This document shows positions 1 to 11,988 of a stretch of 64,000 nt of DNA, piece by piece. Numbering within the stretch: the first letter of the stretch is position 1; every line of letters starts with the position of its first letter. The notes under the pieces were generated by a model that was not told the DNA's origin, ran no database searches, and saw only the letters and a program-made list of their open reading frames with translations. Source of the stretch: Pyrenula massariospora (lineage: Eukaryota; Ascomycota; Eurotiomycetes; Pyrenulales; Pyrenulaceae); the NCBI GenBank assembly GCA_021030905.1, contig JAGFMI010000016.1, positions 248,001 to 312,000 on the forward strand. Reading direction: 5' to 3'. The translations under genes and the position numbers were made by a program.

Positions 1-303
1 CGTGTAGCAATAGGGTAGCGAGGCATAGTGCTGCAGCATAGATTGCAGCACGCGCCGGACATTGTCCAGCAAGGTGCTAACGGTGACACAGGAGTGTTTG
101 ACATAGAGCACGTAATCATTGTGTTCATCTAGCAGCCTGGCTGGTAATCAAGAATGCCCGCAGATCCGATAAGCGGTTTTGCGCCGGATTTCGTGACGTC
201 CAAAGAGACATAAAAGAAGTAAAGACGGTACTCGTGTATAAAGTTTGGATCACTTACCTGCTTGGGTTCGTTGAAAGTCATGTCCGAAGAAGAGGCGCCG
301 GTG
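1..303 (-). CDS. Partial unknown gene running off the left edge
   Basis: I do not recognise this gene. On the minus strand an internal exon (303..258) starts after a TAG acceptor and ends at a GTAAGT donor. It joins in frame to a second exon (140..1) after an intron of 117 nt. The spliced reading runs from HRRLFFGHDF through LLDEHNDYVLYV to LLDNVRRVLQSMLQHYASLP and is still open at base 1. It looks helical and globular, with no signal peptide or membrane segment. An ATG at 283 lies on the first exon, but its frame hits a stop after splicing, so the true start should lie upstream. A protein-like stretch rich in glutamate (about 721..600, minus) might be an earlier exon, but I could not join it. 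This is inferred from splice sites and frame only. Confidence 0.35.
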
Positions 304-2384
304 CTAGTCGGCCAGTGTATGCTGCTAATTTAGATAGCTTTTTGGTCCAAGTCAGCTTTAGCAAAACACAAGGGATCATTAAGCATTTATATGCGCGATG
401 TTAGTCGAGACCAGAAGTATCTTAATGGCTGATGGAATGGGAAGGAACACGAGGGCTTCGGAAAATGCACAACTTGCACAAGGAACGTCTTGAGGAGCCG
501 ACGCCACTAACTGTGGACGCAGTAATACAGAGTAACGAGATGCCGTGCACGTGGTATTGAAACCTGATATGACACTGACGCTGGCAGGTAGTGTAACGAT
601 CCACTTCTTCTTCCTCTTCTTCCTTTTCCAACGCGGTATTGACAGCAGCGCCGTTGTATACGGCTTGCCTAATGGATGCAAAGCGCTCGTGTGCAGACAG
701 AGAGGCATCCGGAAAATTCACCAGTTACCATGAACGGTGGGAAAAATGCCAAGATGCACGACAACTGGCTGAGAGGTTGGTTCTAAGGCGAAGCTGCAGT
801 AACTGCAAGGCAAATCATGCGTTGTTGACTCCCGGTCTGATGATTTGGGGCGCAACAAGGATGGGGAAAAAGGGTGATGATGGGGTGATGATAGGTGGTG
901 GTAGTGGATAAGTGGCTGGGATGGGAGATCGGCGGGGGGCCAGGATTGGAACAACCAGGAGCGATGACATGATGACACCATGTTGTGGGTGGGTCGTACT
1001 CGGAAAATTGCCTTTCGGTGGGTGAAACGGAAGAGGATTCGACGCTTCTATGGTACCACCGTTCGGACAGCGATCGATCACACTCGGCCGTTGGCACACA
1101 GCTCAACAGGTGTGCTGATAGAGGATGTCGTCAAGTTGGAGGTGCTGATGGAGCCGAACATGGGGAAGTCGTGTCGTGATGCACCCCAGAAAGTCGCTCG
1201 AGACAAGGAGATCTGACAGTTGAGAGCACGTAGAATGTCTTTCTTGGCGCTCTCACCGCAATCCGGAGCAAAAAGCATTTTTCCAGAGCTCCCGGGCTGC
1301 GGGCGAACCATCGCAGGCGCATGTTGGTTAAAAAAGGAGCGGTGCGGTACGAGCAGGCACTATGCTGGAGCTGGAGCCTAGTCGATTTCGGCTGATCGTG
1401 TCACCGTATGGGGAAAGGGCGCCCCCCATGTCTACCGTTGGTCGACCCCGGGTGGATCTTGCATCTGGCTTGGGAGAAACCGCACCCTAACGTCCCTCAG
1501 AAACAAGCCGCAAAGCCCCCCCGGCTCCTCACACGGGCCCCTCCTGTAAGCGGGCTTAATCAGTGGAGATGACGCCCATTTATTTTTTTCCAGGCGAATG
1601 CTTCGGCTGCTGCCTCCCTGAAGCCGCCTGGCGCCAGCCCCCATGCATGGGTTTAAGGGCCACCTATTATTCTTCGACCGACGCTTGGCATCTCGCAGCG
1701 GTCGCTCCCACGTTCCAACCCGCGCATCGCCGAGCAGGATCGCGAATCCAGCGTTGTGAACAGGAGCCGCGGGTGCCAGCGGAGGTCGACGTAGGCCCAT
1801 GTCGGCCAGCATAGCTCGCATACACCGTGGCTGGTACGTGAGTCCTCGTACTATGTGCCAGAGAACCGCTCACCGGGTACGCTGAGCCAAGGTACCAGTA
1901 CCGATCCTGCCGTGGGCGTGATGGGCTGGCTTAGCCTGAAAGCGGCAAGCTTCCCCGAGGGGCTCCCGATGACAATGCACCTGCAAGCCACCGCTGGCGC
2001 ACCACACACGCATGCTCGCCCTCCCCTGGTTCCACACCACCCTTCGCGCCGCCCCCTCCCCCAAAAGCCTACATCCAGGTCCCACCCAGAACCATGCTTA
2101 AGCTCGGGCGGCCATGGACATCTTAGCTTGCCGTCTGCTTCTTTCCAAACCTCTCGTCCCTAACCACTAGCTCGCTCTCTCACGTCGTCCTGACGGCCAT
2201 CCCATTCCCGCTCGCTTTTCTCTTGCCAACTCCTTCGCTCTTTCTCTGCTGTCAGCCTCCGCTAGACCGCACATTTTCCCCCGTTCTTCTTCCTGTCTTT
2301 TCCTTCCCATCTGAGCCATCCAGAGCTCCGTTCCAAAGACTGAGCTACCCATTTTACTTCTCACCGCGCATAGGCTGCTACCAG
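304..2384. other. Intergenic stretch without a resolved gene
   Basis: Open frames here overlap on both strands and none has a convincing start, splice pattern or domain. The section near 600-635 is a polypyrimidine run on the plus strand. From about 1400 to 2300 the sequence is GC- and C-rich, with many CT runs near 2160-2350. It probably holds the upstream control region and 5' leader of the SSN6 gene. Confidence 0.4.
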
Positions 2385-2545
2385 CCAATCACAGGGACGA
2401 ATCGCGCTAACCCTCCCCTCGTGCCTCCACCACCACCCACCACTTCCTTCAAACGGCCGTGTTTTCCCCTTTTCAGCAGCCGTGTCATCAGCTGTGACCT
2501 CTGCTCTCGCTCTCAGTCTCTCCTCAAAAGATTCTATATAATATA
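2385..2545 (+). promoter_or_regulatory. Candidate SSN6 promoter elements: CCAAT box and TATA-like run
   Basis: A CCAATCA motif lies at 2385-2391 and a TATATAATATA run at 2535-2545, about 400 and 240 bp before the SSN6 start codon, within CT-rich DNA. CCAAT boxes are bound by the HAP/CBF complex in ascomycetes. The assignment rests on motif and position only, and no transcription start is known. Confidence 0.35.
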
Positions 2546-2780
2546 CACTTATTAGCTCGCGACTCGGGCAAAATTTTAATGACATCGGAGTTGGTGGCCA
2601 CATAAGATCCTGCCTCTTTCGGCTGTAGGGCGAGAACGCTGCGGACCGTCTGTATCATCGACTGAGAAACAAGTCTGCTTCGCACCTGAGGTCGAGCTTC
2701 TTGGCAAGTCGACAATCAAGTGGATCGTTGGACAAATCGGGGCCTTCAGTTAACCTCTCCACTCCTTTACCCTGGGCTTG

Positions 2781-5575
2781 ATGGCTGTTCCGCAGCCTCC
2801 CAACACCCCTGGAGGGCTAGCACCTCCTCATGGTCCCCTCGGTCCTCATCCTGCAATGAATGGCCTGCCACCAGGCATGCAAAATGGCAAACCTCCCCAA
2901 GCCCAACAGATCACACAGCTGAACGAATCCGTATGGATTCAAATAGGTACGTCTCCTGGCCTTTCTAAACCTCGCAATCCATGCTAATATCTCTCTAGGG
3001 AGTTTGACGGAGTTGATGGGAGACCTCGATGGCGCTTTGCACGCATATGAGCAAGCCCGTCGCCACAATCAGTGGTCCATCCCAGCCATGACCGCCATCT
3101 CGTCAATCCTCCGGACTCGCGAACAGTTCGGTAAAGCTGTTGAATATCTTCAGAATATTCTCAAGATTGATTCTAATAACGGCGATGTATGGGGCAGCCT
3201 TGGTTCGTTTGCTATAAATGTTAAAGCCTCCATGAGACTGATTCCGGGCAGGTCACTGCCACCTGATGATGGACAATCTCCAGGACGCGTACTCGTCATA
3301 TCAGCAGGCACTTTATTACCTGCGAGATCCAAAGGTAGGAGCTTTGAGTGCCTCCAACGGCCTTGGTACTCACCTTGTCCAGGAGCCAAAGTTGTGGTAC
3401 GGAATAGGAATCCTGTACGACCGATATGGCTCCCTCGATCATGCGGAGGAAGCGTTCACGCAAGTGATGCGCATGGATCCGCATTTTGATAAAGCCAACG
3501 AGATCTACTTTCGGCTCGGTATAATATACAAGCAGCAACAAAAGTTTAATGAAAGTCTAGAGGTTTGTAAAGCGATCAGATAAAATCGCTACAGTCCTGA
3601 CAATCCATACCTGTAGTGCTTCCGTTGGATCTCCACCAACCCTCCCCGCCCGTTGAATCAAGGAGACATTTGGTTCCAGATAGGCCATGTCTACGAGCAG
3701 CAGAAAAAGGTTTGCACCCTGAACAACTCTGCGATCGAGCGCCACTGATATCTGTGCTCAGTATGATGAAGCCAATATGGCTTACAGAAAAGTATTAGAG
3801 CAAGACCCTAAGCACGCAAAAGTTTTACAGCAGTTGGGATGGTTGCACCACCAGCAAAGCCAGGACTTCAATAGCCAAGAACAGGCAATCGAGTATCTGG
3901 AACAATCTGTTAGCTCAGGTAAGCCTCACCCCTAAGCCTCCCTCGGTGAGCTCTTGCTAACATCCAGTTCAGACAACACTGATGCGCAAAGCTGGTATTT
4001 GCTTGGTCGCTGTTATATGGCTCAGCAGAAATTTCCAAAAGCGTATGAAGCATACCAGCAAGCTGTATATCGCGATGGACGCAATCCGACATTTTGGTGT
4101 TCGATCGGCGTCCTTTACTATCAGATCAACCAGTATCGAGACGCGCTTGATGCATACTCACGTGCCATTCGTCTCAATCCATACATTTCCGAAGTTTGGT
4201 ACGACTTAGGAACCCTGGTATGTCAACCTATCGAAATCTTGTTTGTACACAGCTTTGTGCGACTGACCTACGGAATTAGTATGAATCGTGCAACAATCAG
4301 ACAAATGACGCCCTAGACGCATACAATAGAGCGGCAGAGCTTGATCCTGGCAATCCCCACATCAAAACCCGCCTCCAGCTTCTTCGGAGCGGGCAGGCTG
4401 GCGGACCAAACCACCAGCACCTGGTGCCGCAAGATGTCCACCCACAAGCATATCAACACGGAGTTGGTGTGCCTCCAGGCCCTCACTGGGCAGCACCAGC
4501 ACCTCAAGGTCCCCCTGCTCCACTTCCGTCTGGACCTCCCGGAGGAAATCGAGTAGCTGACTGGACACGGGGCATTGCGGACATTCAGCCTCAACCTCAA
4601 CAAAATCCTTACGAACAAAGAGATGGCATGCGTGCCCCTCCTGCCCGACAACCATCTCCCCGAGCCGAAATGCGCTATCAAGACCCGGTCCGTGGACCAC
4701 CCAGAAAGGTGTCCCCTTCACCCAAAATGAATCAAGCCGTCCCCACTGGATATCCTGGGGCTCAAGGTTTACCACAACTAGGTCAGCCTGAACGGTCCCA
4801 ACCCGCTGCATTTAACCCCAGAAACCAACCTGCTGGAAACGTCGGCCCGCCCAACGCTCCGAATGGAGGGCAGCCCGGAGCGCCACTGCCGCCGTATGGT
4901 CGTCCTTTCAGTCCAGTCACGGAGCTTCGTCCACTTCGTGACGAAAGACCGCCTTCCCCAGGCTCGAATTACCCCCATCAACAGCCGTTTCATGCGCCCC
5001 CAATGAGCCAGCAGCCTAATATCGCGAGCGGTGCACCTGCGCCAGCTTCGGCGCTTGCCGCTGCCGAAGCTGCAGCTCGTGAAAGGGACGATCGGCCACC
5101 ATCAGCAATGAAGCGGGCGAGGGAGTGGGAAAATGAAAGCATGCCATCGAAAAAGGTTGCTAGCGACGAGAACCGGGCCCGACTTGAAGACCATCTTGGA
5201 CGAAGGCAGTCTCCTCCCGGGCGCTTAGGATCTCCGCCTCGTCATCATCGGCGTAGCTCCTCTGAAGCCCGGCGTGAGGAAGCTAGACGGGAAGACATCC
5301 GGCGTGCTAATGAGAATTACCATCCGTCAGAAGCAGCACACCGTCCACCGACGTTGCCTTCCATTCAGAATATGTCTTCAATGCATGGTATGCCTGACGG
5401 GCCACGGGACGAACGTAAGGAGCAGATAGAGCCGGCAGCTCGTAAGATGGACGTTGATGAAAACTATGACGATGATGGGGAGGAAGAGAGGCGGAACCCT
5501 GGATCCGGAGGGGCCCGTAACAGTCCACAAAATGGCACGATGAATGGCCCCTCCCGGCCGGACCACGGCGCTTGA
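2781..5575 (+). CDS. ssn6: SSN6/CYC8-type TPR transcriptional corepressor
   Basis: This is the TPR subunit of the Tup1-Cyc8 general corepressor, which DNA-bound repressors recruit in the nucleus, for example in glucose repression. Eight exons are supported: 2781..2946, 2999..3202, 3252..3334, 3383..3562, 3617..3709, 3762..3918, 3973..4217 and 4280..5575. They give 807 aa in one unbroken frame. Residues from about 50 to 400 form a tandem TPR array (for example LWYGIGILYDRYGSLDHAEE, SWYLLGRCYMAQQKFPKAYE and FWCSIGVLYYQINQYRDALD). A disordered Pro/Arg-rich tail fills the rest and ends in acidic DDDGEEE-type sequence. The long poly-Q and poly-QA runs of yeast Cyc8 are absent. The ATG at 2781 opens a short Pro/Gly-rich lead before the first TPR. 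The leader upstream is long and pyrimidine-rich. Family identity is secure; regulation is not visible. Confidence 0.95.
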
Positions 5576-6584
5576 CGAGGATCGCTTGGCGAAAAGAATG
5601 CTTTTTTCTTGTTTGTCATTATACCATCTAATGTAAAAATTGTGGAAAGATAGTCAAGGATAGGTGGCTTTCTCCTCTGTTTATCTGGGGAGGCGATATA
5701 CTGCACAGAGGAATCCGACGGACAAGGTGACATTAGCAAGGCTAGGATGATAGATAACGAGCGCCTGATTTCTCTGATATATCTACGTAGACCGTTGTCG
5801 TTTTCGATTGGCATTCATCAGCAGGGAGAAACACCAAATAGATAGGCTGCCACACCGCCGCTGATTTGTCTGTGTGATCCACCCAGGCATTTACTCCGAC
5901 GTTCGCCTAAGCGGCCTGCAGGGGAAACGGCTAAGGATATCCAAGAAGAGCATGCTGAGCAGCCAAGGGTAAGACAGTCTCCATATCATCTGTATGGCGG
6001 CGCATAGGCTGCCGAGAAAGCATCGGGCAGTGTCCAGCGTCCTTTGACAGTCCTCCCAATCAAAGGCGGCGGTGATTGGCCAGGATGTGCGGATCGGGGG
6101 GGACGCCAAGACCGCTCCCCAGCGAACGCCAAGGCCGCTGCGCCGCAACGGGCTTAGCGTTTCTGCCTGCGCTCGCCTTCTTCAAGAGGTCTCTTTGGGC
6201 CAGAGTAACCCTATCCTCCTCTTCCAGCGTTCCTTGAGGCCGTCGCAATCACGCAGATTGGATCAGCCAGCAACTATGATGCGCTTCCGCGGATTGGCGC
6301 CGCAATATGGCCAACAATGCCGCCCGCTTGGCATGGCCGCAAATCTGTTTCGTGAAGCGTCTTTCAGCCCGCAGGCCAAGGCTCGGCGGTGCGAAAGACA
6401 ACTGGAACTCCTTGGTATTCTTGGCTCGCTCGAAAATGATCCTGTTTGCTCCTAAGATCCGGCTTGGAGGACTTGTCGTCGACCTTGACTTCCTCCTATA
6501 TCTTCTCCGGCGCCATCATGGCCGTCTACCATCATCCTCCTGTTATCCCATCGTCCCACCGTCGGGATTGACTCCTCGTCCGCC
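5576..6584. other. Intergenic region between SSN6 and a membrane protein gene
   Basis: Only short overlapping frames are present. The first part is presumably the SSN6 3' UTR. An inverted CCAAT (ATTGG) lies at 6075-6079 about 500 bp before the next start codon. I see no other feature. Confidence 0.4.
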
Positions 6585-7573
6585 ATGCCTCCACCGCAGT
6601 CTCAATCGCAGATGACCCATTGCCCTGTGTACTACAATCGTCCTTTCCAAGCCCAGGCCAACCCCCAAAAGGAACTGGCCTCCCATCGACCATCCTCTTT
6701 CCCCAGCTCGCCGTCTCCAGTGCCACGATCGTCACTGCCGGCGTCGCTGACAGCTGAGAGGAGCCTCTACCCTCCAGATCCCTTCACCAATGACTATTCT
6801 CCCGTATCACCTGGATCCACAGCCTCCTACTCCCGGAATCCAAGTATCGCCGAGAAGCATCCCATTCAGATGCCCTCGCCGACATACTCGCAGAGTTCGC
6901 GTGCTGAGCAGGGAATATTAAGTCGTGATGTCAATTCGAGATCGGGGATCATGTATAGTGATCAGCACAAAGATAGAGGTGGGAGTGTCGGCTCCGGAGC
7001 ACACATGACTCCGGAATATGTGTATCAGAGACAAGAAGATGTGGATGTCGACGAGGACAAAATGTCTGACCATGCCGTATCGCTTCTGGTGAGCATTAAT
7101 TGAACGCTTGTCTTGTACTTAGATCACTGATCCTTCCTCCAAAGTTTTGGCTATCTTTCCTTCTACCTGCCTTCAGCCTCTTCGCCGCGATTTATAGCTT
7201 CCTCGCCCTCCTCGCAATAACCCTCCTTTCGCCCCTCCATCTCTGCGGTATCCTCCGCAGCCTCTCCACAAACATCGAACGCTTCCTCTCGCCGCTCTGG
7301 CGAACCCACCTCCGCTCAATACACTCCGAACGAATCCAAGAGGACTTTGAACCTCGAGCTCAGCCAGCAATGCTTGTCCTCGTCCACCTAATCTCCCCAA
7401 TCCTCAGCATCGGAGTCGCGCTGGCGGCCTGGCTTGCGGCTTCTTTCTGGCTCTTTGCGGCCATCATGGGAAATCCGGATGGCACGGAGAGGGGCTCCGA
7501 CGGAAGAAACACGGTCGTACTCGTCCGGGACTGGTGGGAAAAGTGGCTTTTGAAGGCAGAGCGGGTTCGATAA
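6585..7573 (+). CDS. Uncharacterised two-exon membrane protein
   Basis: I do not recognise the family. Exon 1 (6585..7088) starts at an ATG in good context (gccATGC). It encodes a disordered Ser/Pro-rich region with the motif YPPDPFTNDYSPVSPGSTAS and an acidic stretch, DVDVDEDKMSD. A 56-nt intron (7089..7144, GTGAGC to AAAG) keeps the frame open. Exon 2 (7145..7573) adds two hydrophobic blocks, FWLSFLLPAFSLFAAIYSFL with LALLAITLLSPL, and LVLVHLISPILSIGVALAAW with LAASFWLFAAIMG. It ends in a basic tail, EKWLLKAERVR. Total length is 310 aa, with probably two to four membrane spans and a long cytosolic N-terminus. An alternative acceptor at 7121-7122 would end in an early stop. The location in the cell is unknown. 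Confidence 0.7.
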
Positions 7574-7668
7574 ACGCTTATTATTTTCTCGTTTTCAAAG
7601 GCGCTTCCTATTTTTCTTTCTCCGAGCAGACTTTTTGGTGACCATTCTTAAAGCATCTTTGGCAAACC

Positions 7669-7821
7669 ATGTGCTGGCGTCGTGCGGTTGGATTCTTCTG
7701 TCACGGCGTTCTCTCTTCTGTTATCAAAGCATCGGCGCAAATCGGTGCTGTAGCAGGTATCACAAAGGCGCCTCTTTACACCTTTTTCTCGGGAAAATTA
7801 TTTTGTCACGTGCAAGGGTGA
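7669..7821 (+). CDS. Possible 50-aa hydrophobic small protein
   Basis: An ATG at 7669 opens a 50-codon frame with a hydrophobic, protein-like core (GAVAGITKAPLYTFFSGKLF). It lies about 95 bp past the stop of the membrane protein gene, so it may sit in that gene's 3' UTR. There is no recognised domain. Chance is a serious alternative at this length. Confidence 0.15.
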   Translation: MCWRRAVGFFCHGVLSSVIKASAQIGAVAGITKAPLYTFFSGKLFCHVQG

Positions 7822-10117
7822 CGGGTCTATCTGGGTGCGATGCACGATTTTGAATTTCTTCGAAGGGTAGAGAGAAAGGGGGCAGACAGACAGACACAAA
7901 CACACACGCACAGCAGGGTGTGTTATTCATCGAATCGACAGAGCATGAATACAGACCTGCATTTTAGATTGATGATGCTACTACCTTTTCCGGTGAACTC
8001 TGGTGCTGCGGTGGGGAAATCAAGATGTGACGGTACATCTTTGATGGTTAGAACATTTATCACGTTGTTTTCTCAGGTCCCCAAAGGTAGGATAGTGATG
8101 TACTCACCCTCATACCCACCACACTCCCCACTCCCTCCCCATGTACACTTTCACTCCGCATCGTTAGATCCCACAGCCCTAGCCAGCCACCTGAAATCTC
8201 CGCTGCGCTGCGCGTGTTTCGCGACTACCTTGGTGAAGAATGCCCGTCTGTTATTTCACAGCTTCGCCGCAGATTTGGAGAGCAGTGCGTGGCCGGCGGC
8301 TCGTGGGCTGAGGTGTAGGATTGGCGCTTTGCGTTAGGAGGAGGGGAGAGAGGGTGAGAGTGAGCTTGGGGAGGGATTGGGTTGGTAGGGGTGGGGAGAG
8401 CGAGAGAAGGGGGAGGGAGAGTGTGAAGGGGATTGGGGGGTGCGAGGAGGAGTGTGAGTTAGAAAGGAGAAGTATGGATTAGAAAGAAGAAGTATCGGTT
8501 AGAAAGGAGAAGTATCGGTCAGAGAGGAGGAGTATCGGTTAAGGAGGAGAGAGGTGAGGGAGGTGAGCTGGTCGGATAAGGAGGCTTAGTAGATGGGAGG
8601 AAGGTGTGCGGAGCCTCTGCATTAGGAAAGACTAATAAGAAGTCATGTCTCTGGGAGGTCATGTCGGAGGCATCCTTGCGCATGCGTAAGGATGAGAATG
8701 CTCATAAGCAGAATCTCGTGACGTGATGTTTGTGCTGTGTCACCAAGAAAGGCCAGTATTTTGTCCTTAAGATATTGGCTGTTGCTTTTGCAGCTGTCTA
8801 GTTGTTCGGAGGAAAGCTTCCATTACTCCAACGCCCCAAGAGCCAAATCACTCTGCAGCAAAATATTGAGACCAGCATAAGCGGCTTGTGCCGTAGCATT
8901 GCCGATGATGATGATAGACTTAGAGCGCGAGAAGATCATGCAGATCTCTTCAGCTGAGCACCAGCGATGATGGCAGCCGGTAGACGAAATCAGAGCAGTT
9001 CGCAATAGAATTAAACATTGTTAGGACACCTCAAGGCATATAGGGAGCATCGACACCATTTCTGCCGCCGTTGCTCACAGCTCGAAGCAGGGCTTCTCGA
9101 GCTGGACAAAAAGCTTCCGTCGCACATCGTAACCCGTATTCATTGCTGAAGCGGTGTAGAGGTCGGAGAAAGAGATGCAGCAATACGAATGCCCATTAAA
9201 GGTATTGAATGAGCTGATCATATTAGTTCAGCTCTGTGCAAGGCCTGCATATGGAATATGGAGCGACACCTCTCTGCTGGCTCAAATCCTTTGGTGATGT
9301 AGCCTTGCTGCTTACTGGGACAGTCTCCGGGATGTGAGCATACGCCCGACGAATAGACAGCCGATGACCAGAAACGGGCCGTAAACAAGATGTAGTGGAC
9401 TTTTCGTACGGCCTCGCTCGAGATGAAATGCGTTCGATTTGGGTGCATCCCATTTTTCGTCTTTTATATTGGAAGCTTGTTGTGTCTCCAACCTGAACAT
9501 ATCTTCTATAATGGTAATGAAGAGGCGCAGATTGAAAGAAAACCGTAAAAGAACGACCTACCTGGTGTGAAGCTAGGTGAACGATATTTGAAGGGCGGGA
9601 ATGCTCTATTGAATCAGTAAGAAGAGATGAAAGTGTTACCTGCAAGCATTGAGAGACGCAAGGAGATATCAGTAAGCAAAGTTAGACTGAAAAGACTGTG
9701 ACGGCCACCAGGCATACTTTCACAGTAGAAACACTTGTCTCGGGCTTTTTGCTACTTCACTCACACCGTTTTCTTCAATCCAGACTCGTATTTTCTCACT
9801 AAGACCAAACCACCCTGGCAATGAACCTTAGCCCTACAGGTTGTGAGACTTCGACAGCTGCGCCAATTTTCTAGGCAACGTTCCCATCATAGTTTCTTTG
9901 TCTCGGCGCGTACACCCTTGCGTGGCTGGAACTTTTGTCCTCTGATTATCTCAGTGGCGCTGCTTAAGCTTTAGCTTATTCCTGGAGCCTGCAATTTCGA
10001 ACAAGCTCGCTGCTCATTGTCAAAGAAACCTCGTGTCACTCTCCTTGAACCTACTGACAGCGTCGACAAACATGACGAGATCAAAGACGTCTTAAGTAGA
10101 CGACCCACTGCAAGCAC
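7822..10117. other. Gene-poor stretch upstream of the dehydrogenase kinase gene
   Basis: Besides the 20-nt tandem repeat, I see only short frames. One frame near 8197-8325 (plus) reads protein-like, EISAALRVFRDYLGEECPSV followed by ISQLRRRFGEQC, but I could not connect it to a start. From about 8340 to 8620 the plus strand is strongly purine-rich. Nothing between 8650 and 10100 could be assigned. Confidence 0.35.
8441..8540 (+). repeat. Five-copy 20-nt purine-rich tandem repeat
   Basis: Five adjacent 20-nt units start at 8441, 8461, 8481, 8501 and 8521. The consensus is AGAAAGGAGAAGTATCGGTT, and copies differ at a few positions. The first copy is the most diverged. The array is embedded in a longer GA-rich section and lies in no supported gene. 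Confidence 0.85.
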
Positions 10118-10240
10118 ATGGCGCCAGCCAACCAGAAGCTCGAGTCGTTGGAGGAGCTGACCCCTCGTTGTCCCACAGCCTTGCAGAACGCAGGAAGGTT
10201 TGCGCCTCCAAATCGCCGCATTTTCTTCACCGATTATTGA
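10118..10240 (+). CDS. Possible 40-aa upstream ORF in the kinase leader
   Basis: An ATG at 10118 (cacATGG, good context) opens a 40-codon frame, starting MAPANQKLESLEELTPRCPT, about 300 bp before the kinase start codon. If transcribed in the same message it would act as an upstream ORF. It could equally be an unrecognised first exon or chance. Confidence 0.2.
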   Translation: MAPANQKLESLEELTPRCPTALQNAGRFAPPNRRIFFTDY

Positions 10241-10543
10241 CTCAGGCTGACAGTACCGAATATACATATACTGCCCATGCTCTTGACATGAGAGTCCCTA
10301 CCTAACTAGCTTCGTTGTCTTCTTCAACGCCACCAGCGCCGTCTCGGCCCTCATTGACCTTGCTTTACCCCGGATTTTCGATCTCCGCTGGACCTCGGCA
10401 TGGTGTCTCCGCGCAGCTATCTGCCGAGCCCTTGATGAATTGAGTCACGAGCTTCGGACTGATTCGGGGTCGACCACAAGCAAACATCACGAATTGGCTT
10501 CAGCTCCCTTTACAAAGGCCATTTGGCCTGGGTGAAAGGCAGC

Positions 10544-11976
10544 ATGTCATGGAAGCAATCAGAGATGTTAGCTGACACCATCAAACACTATGCATCCTTC
10601 CCGGCAACGGGGGTCAGTCTCCGCCAAATGGTTCAGTTTGGAGAACGACCCTCAACAGGTACGAGCCCATTGAAACACAAGGACCTGCTTGAACTTACAA
10701 GACCTGGCTAATTTTTCATAGGAACCCTTTTCCGAGCCTCACAATTCCTCTCCGAAGAACTCCCGATCCGCCTCGCCCATCGAGTGCAAGAGCTTAATGA
10801 CCTTCCCGATGGCCTCAATGAAATGCCCTCCATCAAGCGGGTCCAGGACTGGTACGCCCAATCGTTTGAAGAGATAACTACACTCTCACGGCCGAGTCTG
10901 TCCCAAGAAATTAAGAACCGATTGCTCAAACCTGCTCGGGCCAACGGCCGGGACTCGCGGATCCTCTCCCAAGCGACACAAAATCCCAGCGTCAAGAAAG
11001 GCCAATATAACAGCAATGTCGTAGAAAACAGAAGTAACGGAAATGGCAAAGCAGGCGCACAGAACACGCGGCGATACTTTGCAGCGGCAGACGACAGCCA
11101 GGACTGGCCTCCCGAACTAGACAACTACAACAAACGGTTTGCAAAAACATTGGAAGACATCAAAAGGAGACATGACAGCGTCGTCACAACCGTGGCTCAA
11201 GGTATATTAGAATACAAGCGAAAACGACAACGCATGCAGATCGACTCAACCATACAATCCTTCCTCGACCGCTTCTACATGTCCCGAATCGGCATCCGGA
11301 TGCTCATTGGACAACACGTCGCTCTAACTGACCAAACCCACGTCTCACATCCTAACTATGTCGGTATCATCTGTACAAAAACTAACGTGTGTGAGCTGGC
11401 CGAGGAGGCTATCGAAAACGCCCGTTTCGTCTGCGAGGATCATTACGGACTCTTCGACGCTCCTAAGGTACAGCTTGTATGCCGCCCCGACCTTAATTTC
11501 ATGTACGTCCCCGGCCATTTATCACATATGCTCTTCGAGACACTCAAGAACTCCCTACGAGCCGTTGTGGAGACGCATGGCGCGGATAAGGAGGCTTTCC
11601 CTGTTACGAAGGTGATTGTGGCGGAGGGCAAGGAAGACATCACCATTAAGATCTCAGATGAAGGAGGAGGAATCGCACGATCGGCTTTACCTCTCGTATG
11701 GACATATATGTACACTACAGTAGACCAAACTCCGAATCTTGACCCGGACTATAACAAGAGTGACTTCAAAGCTCCCATGGCTGGTTTCGGCTACGGTCTC
11801 CCCATATCGCGCTTATATGCGAGGTATTTTGGTGGAGATTTGAAGCTCATCAGCATGGAAGGGTGAGCCTCGCAATTGGAATACTCCTAGTGGCTTTACT
11901 GATGTTTTCTAGCTATGGCACAGATGTCTACCTCCACCTCAACCGTTTATCATCGTCATCAGAACCTTTGCAATAG
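10544..11976 (+). CDS. Mitochondrial pyruvate/branched-chain dehydrogenase kinase
   Basis: This is a protein kinase of the PDK/BCKDK family. It phosphorylates and inactivates the E1 subunit of the pyruvate or branched-chain 2-oxoacid dehydrogenase complex in the mitochondrial matrix. Three exons (10544..10658, 10722..11862, 11913..11976) give 439 aa. The N-terminal four-helix domain begins within KHYASFPATGVSLRQMVQFG and includes FLDRFYMSRIGIRMLIGQH. The C-terminal GHKL ATPase-type domain shows the N-box (ETLKNSLRAVVE), the G1 box (DEGGGI) and the G2 box (GFGYGLPISRLYARYFGGDL). The end, YGTDVYLHLNRL, comes from the last exon. About 100 residues after the first domain core are low complexity. 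The start at 10544 leaves a very short N-terminus with no obvious targeting peptide, so an upstream exon may be missing. Whether the substrate is PDH or BCKDH cannot be decided here. Confidence 0.92.
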
Positions 11977-11988
11977 CAATCAGCCGTC

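Noticed and set aside
7840-8337. 165-codon plus frame containing VPKGR, which resembles a DNA alkyltransferase motif
   Set aside because: The rest of the family's core, including the catalytic PCHR motif, is absent and the frame is low complexity.
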